A program made the translations under genes and the position numbers. The notes under the pieces were generated by a model, which had not been told where the DNA came from, made no database searches, and was given only the letters and a program-made list of their open reading frames with translations. From Actinomycetes bacterium (GTDB lineage Bacteria; Actinomycetota; Acidimicrobiia; Acidimicrobiales; SZUA-35), in NCBI GenBank assembly GCA_024227975.1, contig JAAETV010000571.1:1-11670 (forward strand): DNA of 11,670 nt. The letters run 5' to 3'. Of the stretch, positions 1 through 6,215 are shown in pieces. Numbering within the stretch: the first letter of the stretch is position 1; each line of letters starts with the position of its first letter.

Positions 1-2113
1 CAGGGTCACCCCACTCGATTGTGGTGTAGGAACCGCCATGGCCGAATGGGATCCGGGGCTCGATGGCTCGGGCGTCGTACCACCGGTAGCCGACGAAGGT
101 CCCTTCGCCGTAGCGCACAGTTCCCGCCTCGCCGGGGTAGTTGAGGAATGACGGTGTGTCGCGTTCGTCCCGGGCCCATGTTGTCGGCATCCGGCCCGAC
201 GGTTCGGAGTCGCCGACAAGAACATCGGCGATGGCCTCGCCGCCTTCTTGGCCGGGATACCAGGCAAGAATCGCCGCAGCCACATCGTCGAGCCAGCTGA
301 GGTTCATGGGCGCACCGCAGTTGAGAACGACAACCGTGTTCGCGTTGGCGGCGACGACTCGCTCGACCAGCTCGTCCTGGCGGTTGGGGAGATCGATCGA
401 GGCGCGGTCAGATCCTTCAGACTCCCACTCAGAGGAGGATCCGACGACCACCACGGCCACATCGGCGGAGACGGCAAGGGCAACGGCCTCGGCTATCGAT
501 TGGCCCGCTACGTCGCGGACGGGTTCGATTCCCACATCGACGGTGCAGATCCGCTGCCCAGTCTTGCGCGGGACACAATCCAGTCGCATCCGGTAGGTGT
601 GTCCGGCCTCGAGGTCCATGGACCCAGCGCCTCCTCGATGCCAGACACCACCCGAGAAACCCTCCACCGAGTTGTCAGCGACGAGAGTGTCGTCGACGAA
701 CAGGCGAGCGTGCCCGAAGCCGTAGGCACACAGCTTGTGTGTGCCCGCCTCTTGTGCGACGTAGTCGAAGCTGACTCGCACCGAAAGACCCTTGCCAACG
801 ATGGGGAAGTTCCTGTCGTTCCAGACCATGAACGGGCGAGGTGCCGTGACGGTGTCGATGAGTAGGCCGTCGAGGTCCATACCGTCGAACAGCTCAAAGG
901 TCACTCCCGGCTCGGTCAGGTGCTCGGCCGGGACGGACTCGACCGATCGGCGCAAGCTGATGCCCTCCGCCATACCGACGATTCGGTCACCGAGCCGGTC
1001 TGCCATCGCGGCGGCGACAGTGGTCGTTCGATGGGGAACGAGGCTGGCGGAGCCGCCTCCTAGAAGTGCAGTCGATTCCACGCCCGGGCCGATGAGAGCA
1101 ATCGTGCGATTGTCGTCAGCTAGCGGCAGGACGTTTGCCTCGTTCTTGATCAACACCATCGATTCTGTCGCCGCCCGTCTCGACAGAGTCCGATGCTCGG
1201 GACGTTCGATGCTCGTCTCGTCGTGGTCGGTCGGGGTCCCCAGACGGCCTGCCCATTCGAGGAACCCGAGAATACGTCGCACCTTGTCGTCGATCAGCGA
1301 CTCCGCAACGTCACCGACCCGCACCGCCGCTGCGAGCTTGCCTTCGCCCCACCAGACCCCCGGGCCGGGCATCTCGAGATCGAGGCCATGCAATGCGGGG
1401 GCCACGGTCTCCTTGATCGCGATCCAATCGGATACGACGAAGCCGTCGAAGCCCCACTCCGTCTTGAGTAGCTCGACGATGAGATCAGGTTGGGCGCAGC
1501 CGTGATGGCCGTTGACGAAACTGTACGCCCCCATGACCGAGCGGACGCCCGCTTCCTTGACGGCCGCCTCGAACGGCGGGAGATAGATCTCGCGAAGGCT
1601 CCGTTCGTCGACCTCTACATTGATCGTGAAACGCTCGTACTCCTGGTCATTGGCGATGAAGTGTTTGACACACGCTCCCACCCCTGTGCCCTGCACCCCG
1701 TTGATGTAGGCCACACAGATCCTCGAGCTCAGCTCAGGGTCCTCGCTGTAGGACTCGAAGTGGCGACCTCCTCGTGGTGACCGGTGGAGGTTGACCGTTG
1801 GCGCCAGCAGCAGGTCTACCCGGCGGTCGTTGCACTCGATGCCCAGGGCCTCGCCGAGTGCCGCGACGAGATCGACGTTCCAGGTAGCGGCGAGCGCTGA
1901 AGGGCCGGGAATCAACAGTCCCGGTCCGATGTGTCGTCCTCGGACTCCGACCGGTCCGTCACTCACACACCATTCGGGGATCCCGAGGCGCTCACATCCC
2001 GGTACGACCCAGCGGCCCTGACCGACCAGCATTGTGCACTTCTCGTCGAGGGTGAGCTCCTCGATGAGTGCCTCGATGTCAGGAGGGGGTGACGAAGCGC
2101 TGGCGCTGGTCAA
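1..2113 (-). CDS. Glycoside hydrolase family 3 (beta-glucosidase type) with PA14 insert, C-terminus cut by window edge
   Basis: GH3 enzymes remove terminal beta-linked sugars by a retaining mechanism. The 704 visible codons run open to base 2 and show the family layout. The first barrel domain covers about residues 12-300, with SDGPVGVRG (D52), the sugar-binding SPRGGRHFESYSEDP and KHFIANDQE (K150, H151). The nucleophile aspartate is in VVSDW (D229). The second domain opens with the ESMVLIKNEANVLPL strand and is interrupted by a PA14 module at about 395-535. It resumes with WESEGSDR, whose E566 is the likely acid/base, then WYPGQEGGEAIADVL, YGEGTFVGYRWYD and PFGHGGSYT. Only the last roughly 100 residues, usually a fibronectin-III-like domain, should be missing. 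The start is TTG at 2113: it overlaps the sulfatase stop as TTGA, has AAGGA six bases upstream, and the first in-frame ATG lies inside the conserved N-terminus. No signal peptide is seen, so it is probably cytoplasmic. PA14 inserts are known to shape the substrate pocket, but the exact sugar specificity cannot be read. Confidence 0.93.
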   Translation of the reverse strand, partial: MTSASASSPPPDIEALIEELTLDEKCTMLVGQGRWVVPGCERLGIPEWCVSDGPVGVRGRHIGPGLLIPGPSALAATWNVDLVAALGEALGIECNDRRVDLLLAPTVNLHRSPRGGRHFESYSEDPELSSRICVAYINGVQGTGVGACVKHFIANDQEYERFTINVEVDERSLREIYLPPFEAAVKEAGVRSVMGAYSFVNGHHGCAQPDLIVELLKTEWGFDGFVVSDWIAIKETVAPALHGLDLEMPGPGVWWGEGKLAAAVRVGDVAESLIDDKVRRILGFLEWAGRLGTPTDHDETSIERPEHRTLSRRAATESMVLIKNEANVLPLADDNRTIALIGPGVESTALLGGGSASLVPHRTTTVAAAMADRLGDRIVGMAEGISLRRSVESVPAEHLTEPGVTFELFDGMDLDGLLIDTVTAPRPFMVWNDRNFPIVGKGLSVRVSFDYVAQEAGTHKLCAYGFGHARLFVDDTLVADNSVEGFSGGVWHRGGAGSMDLEAGHTYRMRLDCVPRKTGQRICTVDVGIEPVRDVAGQSIAEAVALAVSADVAVVVVGSSSEWESEGSDRASIDLPNRQDELVERVVAANANTVVVLNCGAPMNLSWLDDVAAAILAWYPGQEGGEAIADVLVGDSEPSGRMPTTWARDERDTPSFLNYPGEAGTVRYGEGTFVGYRWYDARAIEPRIPFGHGGSYTTIEWGDP

Positions 2114-3741
2114 GACGGTTCCTTGCCGCCTGGTGGTTGGGTGACGCGTACACGTATAGATGTTTCAGGGCTCGGGCTGTGTCCGATCCGGTCGGAGTGG
2201 GCGTGGATCGTGGTGTCCGAACCGTTCGGGAGCCGGATCGGGCCCGTGTAGAGGCGCCAGTGCTCGTCGTCGTCGATGCGATACTCGATCGAGGCCCCCT
2301 GAGCCCCGTTGTGGAGCTGGATCAACGCTGGGCCTTCGAGCTCAACGGTTCCCTCTACCGGTGCTGTACCGGGGTCGGTCGGCGTGATGGGGATGAAGAG
2401 GGTCGGCGGCACCACAGGTGTGCCGTCGGGGTACCAGGTCGCCACCATCTCGGCTTCGGCGATTGCTCCGAGATCACCAACGTCGGCGAGCCACTCGTCA
2501 CACTCGACTCGAAGGCGCTCGAGGGTTTGGTGATGAGCCGGGTCGGACGCGAGGTTCACCGTCTCGTGAGGGTCGGACTCACAGTCGTACAGTTCCTCGA
2601 CTGGTCGCGTGTCGGCCATGAACTGGGCCGGAACCCCATCGAGCTCGCCGAGCACATGCAGGCGGAGAAGCTCTTGCATGATCGGGTGCGCATTGCGGAA
2701 AGGGATCCAGCTGACGTAGGGCTGCTGCGGGTAGTAGTTGCGTAGGTACTTCCAGCGCCGGTCTCGGACCGCCCGGACGCGATCGTATGCACTGTCGTGG
2801 CGGTCGCGCGAGGCATGCACATAGGCCCGAGGGATGCCGGCGGCACCGCCGAGAAATGCCTGCCCGTGCATATGTGCGGGGATCGCAACGCCGCAGGCTG
2901 AGAGCATGCTCGGTCCGAGATCCATGGTGGACACGAGACGATCATCGACATGACGCGGCGTTATGTGGCCAGGCCAGCGAACGATCATCGGCATATGGAT
3001 ACCGGAGTCATAGGGCCAACGCTTCCCTCGGGGCAGAGGACCATGGTCCGACCAGTGCACGACGATTGTGTTGTCGGTGAGGCCGTCTTCATCGAGCTCG
3101 TCGAGCAGCTCGGCCAGGCGCTGATCGGCGATCTCGATCTGGGTGTACATCTGGGCGAGTGCCTCACGCACCTTTGGGGTGTCGGGAAAGGTAGGAGGCA
3201 CCGACACATCGGCTGGATCGAAGGTGACCTCGTCCACCATTCCCGGCCACATGCCGCTCTCATGAGTGTTCGTCGGGTTGAACACCGCGAAGAAGGGCTG
3301 GTCGAGATCGGGGCGATTGCGCCAGTGCGCCGTCTCGGAGCAGTCGTCCCAGGCGCTACGGGGCGTCTCGAACTGGTAGTCCGTCTTCGCGTTGTTGGTG
3401 CAATACCAACCACCAGCTCGGAGGTACTCGGTGAAACACTTCACATGTGGCGGGAGCAGCGCCGAGTACGGCGTCGGCAACTCCGGCACGTTCGGGTTCT
3501 GATGCGTCGTGCGCATATGGTGGGTCCCGATCGAGATCGGATACATGCCTGTGATCACTGCCGAACGAGCCGGTGCACAGACACCAGCGGTGGAGAACGC
3601 CAACGGAAACCGCGTACCTTCCTCGGCCAGCCGGTCGACCGACGGTGTTCTGGCGACCGGATCGCCATAGCACCCGTAGAACGGGTTGGTGTCCTCGAAG
3701 GACACCCACAAGACATTTGGGCGGGACGGGTCTGTGCTCAT
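2110..3741 (-). CDS. Type I sulfatase (formylglycine-dependent) with C-terminal chitobiase-like domain
   Basis: This enzyme should hydrolyse sulfate esters or sulfamates, probably on a carbohydrate given the adjacent GH3. The signature CAPAR at 55-59 matches CxPxR: C55 would be oxidised to formylglycine, and R59 stabilises it. Metal and sulfate ligands expected for the family are visible: E16-D17 near the N-terminus (ED where many sulfatases have DD), K119, H160, D232-H233 in WSDHG, K240 and H249. The ITGMYP stretch after the signature and RWKYLRNYYP further on recall the N-sulfoglucosamine sulfohydrolase-like branch; this subfamily call is tentative. Residues of about 460-533 form an extra beta-rich module (GASIEYRIDDDEHWRLYTGP) resembling chitobiase/beta-hexosaminidase C-terminal domains. 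No signal peptide is visible, so a cytosolic location is likely. The ATG overlaps the stop of an upstream remnant (ATGA) and has no Shine-Dalgarno sequence, suggesting that translation formerly depended on that upstream gene. The stop overlaps the GH3 start. Confidence 0.95.
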   Translation of the reverse strand: MSTDPSRPNVLWVSFEDTNPFYGCYGDPVARTPSVDRLAEEGTRFPLAFSTAGVCAPARSAVITGMYPISIGTHHMRTTHQNPNVPELPTPYSALLPPHVKCFTEYLRAGGWYCTNNAKTDYQFETPRSAWDDCSETAHWRNRPDLDQPFFAVFNPTNTHESGMWPGMVDEVTFDPADVSVPPTFPDTPKVREALAQMYTQIEIADQRLAELLDELDEDGLTDNTIVVHWSDHGPLPRGKRWPYDSGIHMPMIVRWPGHITPRHVDDRLVSTMDLGPSMLSACGVAIPAHMHGQAFLGGAAGIPRAYVHASRDRHDSAYDRVRAVRDRRWKYLRNYYPQQPYVSWIPFRNAHPIMQELLRLHVLGELDGVPAQFMADTRPVEELYDCESDPHETVNLASDPAHHQTLERLRVECDEWLADVGDLGAIAEAEMVATWYPDGTPVVPPTLFIPITPTDPGTAPVEGTVELEGPALIQLHNGAQGASIEYRIDDDEHWRLYTGPIRLPNGSDTTIHAHSDRIGHSPSPETSIRVRVTQPPGGKEPS

Positions 3742-3796
3742 CGACCGGGTTTCAATCGGCCACGATCGGCCAAGTCGTACTCAGCCATGTAGTAGA
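3738..3796 (-). pseudogene. 3' remnant of a gene that once preceded the sulfatase
   Basis: A reading frame ending YYMAEYDLADRGRLKPGR then TGA overlaps the sulfatase ATG as ATGA, the usual arrangement of coupled operon genes. Going upstream, the frame meets the edge of the inverted-repeat segment at 3797 and soon afterwards a stop (TGA within 3834-3840). The visible part is too short to identify. The most economical reading is that it is the tail of an operon gene whose front was removed when mobile DNA inserted. It could instead be a 16-codon leader peptide starting at the ATG inside it, but no ribosome binding site precedes that ATG. Confidence 0.45.
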
Positions 3797-3825
3797 GGTC
3801 TGCTCGTTTTCGGACAAGATGTTGC
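3797..3825 (+). repeat. Left arm of 29-bp imperfect inverted repeat
   Basis: The arm begins GGTCTGCTCGTTTTCGGACA and ends GATGTTGC. It matches the reverse complement of 4051-4079 with three mismatches, at arm positions 15, 21 and 22. Similarity fades further inwards. Its outer edge coincides with the point where the frame overlapping the sulfatase start is interrupted. Confidence 0.8.
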
Positions 3826-4050
3826 CTTTCGGCTCACGGGCAGTGGCGGACTCGACGACACGTGGACGGAGGGTGACCGTATCGGCTGGCTGTTGCGCTG
3901 GTTGGGTCACCTCGTCGGACTCATAGTGCTCCAATTCGGTCGATCGTGTACGTGGGGCTCACCAAGCGAGGGTCAGAAGCCGACGAAGGTCAGATTCGTC
4001 CTCTCAGTGTCGCTGCCTGAGCAGTTCAACCACGCTGTGCGTCGCCAGAT

Positions 4051-4079
4051 GCAACATTCTGTCCAAAAACGAGCAGACC
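4051..4079 (-). repeat. Right arm of 29-bp imperfect inverted repeat
   Basis: Read on the minus strand, this begins GGTCTGCTCGTTTTTGGACA and ends GATGTTGC after one further A. It lies four bases beyond the stop codon of the recombinase remnant (CTA/TCA region at 4084-4086). It could therefore equally be the terminal repeat of the element that carried that recombinase. Confidence 0.8.
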
Positions 4080-4083
4080 CCAG

Positions 4084-4455
4084 TCACGGTTCTATCAGCA
4101 CCGCCTCGACCGCAGCTGCTCGATCAGCTTCTGAGGGGAGGCTGTAACGACGGGTCGTGTCGAGACGTCGATGCCCGGCCAGTTCCGCGACCAGCAGGAC
4201 GTCATGCCCGGAACGGACGAGGTTCGTCACGAAGGTGTGACCCAACACATGGGCCGAGACGCCATCCAGGTCGGCATCAGCCACCAGGCACTCGATCACA
4301 TACCCAACACTCACGTTCCGCGTCCGGTCGGCCCTGCGAGCGGGACCGATACAGACTGTCGATCCCGGCGAGGGCCTGGTTCACCGACGCCGGCGACAAC
4401 CGCTGCTCGTTCTTCAAGTACCGCTCGTAGTCCCTAGCCGCCCAGTCCCTTAGGG
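4084..4455 (-). pseudogene. Tyrosine recombinase (phage-type integrase) remnant, internally deleted and frameshifted
   Basis: Two pieces of one recombinase are recognisable. The first, about 4455-4316, reads RDWAARDYERYLKNEQ followed by LSPASVNQALAGIDSLYR, the SAM-like DNA-binding N-terminal domain of this family. The second, from a GTG at 4314 in another frame, reads VSAHVLGHTFVTNLVRSGHD, then LVAELAGHRRLDTTRRYS and SEADRAAAVEAVL, the end of the catalytic domain with its GH and the tyrosine nucleophile in TTRRY. Everything between, including the first catalytic arginine and lysine (usually well over 100 residues), is absent. The HxLRH motif has become HVLGH, so the second catalytic arginine is also lost. 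The protein cannot be an active recombinase. Its front end overlaps the stop codon of the neighbouring HAD gene, and its tail ends four bases from an inverted-repeat arm. This points to an old mobile element that decayed in place. Confidence 0.85.
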
Positions 4456-6024
4456 AGCTTCGAGGTCGGCTGGTTCCTCCTCGCCGACGTCGAAGCGGCG
4501 GATCAGGGGGTGGCCGCGGGTGTCTTCGAGGACCCCGTCTGGGTTGAACCAGGCGGTAGCAAATCCAAGTTCGCGGGCGGCGTCGAGCAGGTCGAGATTG
4601 TCATCGATGATCTGGATAGCCGAGGGTGGCTCGCCGGTGAGACGGCGAAGTACCTCATAGATCGGGCGGTCCGGCTTGCGAACTCCGATTATGCCGCTGA
4701 CCACCCATGGGTCGATCAGTCCTTCGAGATCATGCTGGGTCTTCAACCCAGCAGCCCAAGCGGCCGAATCGTTGGTGATGCAGGCACTACGGATCCCGTT
4801 GTCACGGAGGGACCGCAGGTATTTGATCACCCCTGGAGTGAGCTGATGAAGGCTCAAATAGTTGGCGTCGAGCTCGGCAGCCTCACCCCGAACACCAATA
4901 GCAGTCCAGAATTGGCCGGTTGTCATCCGCCCAAGGGTCAGAGTCTGGGCTTTGGCCACTATCTCCTCGTCGCTGGCGGTCGCCCCCCGCTGCCGAGCGA
5001 AGGGGATCAGAAGGGTCTGGATGTCGTTACCTTCCCGATACAGGACTCCCATGGCATCGAGGGCGACTACCCGGTACTCGTTCTCGGCTTCGGGCGGTTC
5101 CTCGTCTCCGGTAGCACCGGCCCCAGCCATAGTGGGGGCCGGCTTGTCGGGTGGGGTCGGGGGACGCCGCCGGCCTGGGCGCCGCCGCCGGTCAGGTAGC
5201 AGGATCCGCAGGACCTGGGCGAAGGCGAAGAGCAGAGCCAACACCCCGGCTACCACTGCAACCCCCCGCAGGACCAAGGCAGACACCTCTCTGGTGGCCG
5301 ACGACAAGACGACAGGCACCACATCGTCATCGGCCAACGAGGCTTTCCACTCCGAGCGAAGCAGGCCAGCCTCGGAATCCATCAGACCAGTGGGTGCTTC
5401 GCTCTGGATCTCGCCGGGGAGGACGATCTCCATGCGAAAGTTGACGTGCTCCTCGGCCGCCCCATAACGGGCGGCAACAGCCGAGAGGGACTGACCGAGG
5501 GCCTGCTCCAACTCCTGGTCAGCGAAAGTGTCCAGATCAACCGAGGTATCGATGGTTCCAGTGATTTCGTACTCGACCCGGGCAAAGCTCTTCTCTCTGA
5601 TCAGATGAAAGTCGCGGATAGGGCCATCGTTGCCCGTCAGCTCCGCCATGACTTCGGCGAACTGGGAGGCCGTCCCGAACTCCTTGCTGGCGGTGATGAC
5701 AGTCGATCCCCCGCTGGTCTGCTCAGGGCGTTCGATCACCCAACCGCTCTGGGCCAGGTCGGCCAGTAGCAACCCGGACGTGTCGGGATCGAGCAGGCCA
5801 TCAGTCGCCTCGGCGTCGATCTCAGTCGTGGTCTCGACCAGCCCCGACCCGTCCTCGTTGACCGTGACCACGATGTCGAAGTCGGCCTGACAGGCCGAAG
5901 CGAACCCCACCACGACCAGAAGAAAGGCCCACTGTCTCCACCCTCGAACGCGCTTGGATGCGCTCGCCACGCTTCGGCAGGGCCGAAACCCGGCTAGTGA
6001 GACCAGAGGCCGAACGCCAAACAC
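4450..6024 (-). CDS. LppM-like lipoprotein domain fused through one membrane helix to a HAD hydrolase
   Basis: This single 524-residue frame has two unlike halves. Residues 25-45 form a signal peptide (basic KRVRGWR, then FLLVVVGFASAC) with a possible lipidation cysteine at C45. Residues about 46-245 begin ADFDIVVTVNEDGSGLVETT, like the LppM family of actinobacterial lipoproteins, whose molecular role is poorly defined. A membrane helix spans about 249-276, followed by an arginine-rich stop-transfer stretch and a proline-rich linker. Residues about 317-510 are a haloacid-dehalogenase-type hydrolase with ALDAMGVLY (D323), CITND (T417, N418), RKPD (K450) and IIDDN (D474, D475). The charge pattern puts the LppM part outside and the HAD part in the cytoplasm. 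Motif I is DxM rather than DxD, so the usual phosphatase general acid is absent, as in a known actinobacterial HAD group with DAxGVL; the substrate is unknown. The start could be GTG 6024 (weak AGGG upstream) or GTG 5970, which would give a more ordinary signal peptide length. Confidence 0.85.
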   Translation of the reverse strand: MFGVRPLVSLAGFRPCRSVASASKRVRGWRQWAFLLVVVGFASACQADFDIVVTVNEDGSGLVETTTEIDAEATDGLLDPDTSGLLLADLAQSGWVIERPEQTSGGSTVITASKEFGTASQFAEVMAELTGNDGPIRDFHLIREKSFARVEYEITGTIDTSVDLDTFADQELEQALGQSLSAVAARYGAAEEHVNFRMEIVLPGEIQSEAPTGLMDSEAGLLRSEWKASLADDDVVPVVLSSATREVSALVLRGVAVVAGVLALLFAFAQVLRILLPDRRRRPGRRRPPTPPDKPAPTMAGAGATGDEEPPEAENEYRVVALDAMGVLYREGNDIQTLLIPFARQRGATASDEEIVAKAQTLTLGRMTTGQFWTAIGVRGEAAELDANYLSLHQLTPGVIKYLRSLRDNGIRSACITNDSAAWAAGLKTQHDLEGLIDPWVVSGIIGVRKPDRPIYEVLRRLTGEPPSAIQIIDDNLDLLDAARELGFATAWFNPDGVLEDTRGHPLIRRFDVGEEEPADLEAP

Positions 6025-6030
6025 CGCCCA

Positions 6031-6122
6031 ACCCTAGTGGGGAGGATGATCGGTTGTTGGTGCTCGCCTCTCAGCCAGGGACGTTTGACCGCAGGTCAAA
6101 CTCCAGGTGCCCAAAGGGCACA
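6031..6122 (-). repeat. 92-bp tandem repeat, HAD-proximal copy
   Basis: This copy aligns with the next one at a constant period of 92 bases. It contains two inverted repeats: GTTTGACC-GCA-GGTCAAAC (6083-6101, 8-bp stem) and GTGCCC-AAA-GGGCAC (6107-6121, 6-bp stem). The segment carrying the two stems is nearly identical between copies, while the part towards the HAD gene differs at several bases. It ends seven bases before the upstream GTG start candidate of the HAD gene. Confidence 0.88.
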
Positions 6123-6214
6123 CCCCCACTGGCGAGGATGATCGATTGCTGGTCCCCGCCTCCCAGCCAGGGACGTTTGACCGCAGGTCAAACTCCAGGT
6201 GCCCGAAGGGCACA
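6123..6214 (-). repeat. 92-bp tandem repeat, clpC-proximal copy
   Basis: The same two stems recur at 6175-6193 and 6199-6213, the second now with a GAA loop (TTC on the transcript) in place of AAA. The copy ends directly at the clpC stop codon (CTA at 6216-6218 on the plus strand). Together the two copies fill nearly all of the 191-bp gap between the genes. Confidence 0.88.
6175..6213 (-). terminator. Hairpin pair just after clpC, possible terminator or mRNA 3'-end structure
   Basis: On the clpC transcript a 6-bp G/C-rich stem (GTGCCC/GGGCAC, three-base loop) starts two bases after the stop codon, and an 8-bp stem (GTTTGACC/GGTCAAAC) follows within six bases. Neither is followed by a run of T, so this is not a classical intrinsic terminator. 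Actinobacterial terminators often lack the T run. A role in mRNA stability, or none beyond being part of the repeat, is equally possible. Confidence 0.35.
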
Positions 6215-6215
6215 C

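Larger units (their letters stand above)
3797..4079. mobile_element. 283-bp inverted-repeat-bounded segment, possible non-autonomous element or scar
   Basis: The segment is bounded by two 29-bp sequences in opposite orientation that match at 26 of 29 bases. The inner roughly 225 bases have no convincing coding frame; short open frames on both strands show no recognisable protein. It lies between a truncated operon gene and a degenerate tyrosine recombinase. No obvious target-site duplication flanks it: the sequence outside the left arm is GTAGTAGA and outside the right arm is CCAGTCAC. It may be a MITE-like element, or two ends of different decayed copies brought together. The element family is not recognised. 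Confidence 0.5.

Noticed and set aside
508..897. Open frame on the minus strand inside the GH3 region
   Set aside because: It is out of frame with the GH3 protein, whose conserved motifs read continuously through the same bases; the product is low-complexity Ser/Arg/Thr-rich.
3755..3772. Direct repeat ATCGGCCA x2 with 10-base period upstream of the sulfatase
   Set aside because: It could be an operator, but it falls in the remnant coding frame (LADRGRL) and is short, G/C-rich and unsupported.
2950..3792. 280-codon plus-strand frame opposite the sulfatase
   Set aside because: It is antisense to conserved sulfatase motifs, and its composition (rich in R, H, V, G) is typical of a shadow frame.
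3752..3934. 60-codon minus-strand frame spanning the left inverted-repeat arm
   Set aside because: It crosses the repeat edge, has no recognisable domain or ribosome binding site, and lies in a different frame from the operon remnant.
6083..6213. CRISPR array
   Set aside because: There are only two copies, of a 92-bp unit without distinct spacers, and no cas genes are present; it is a tandem repeat with hairpins.
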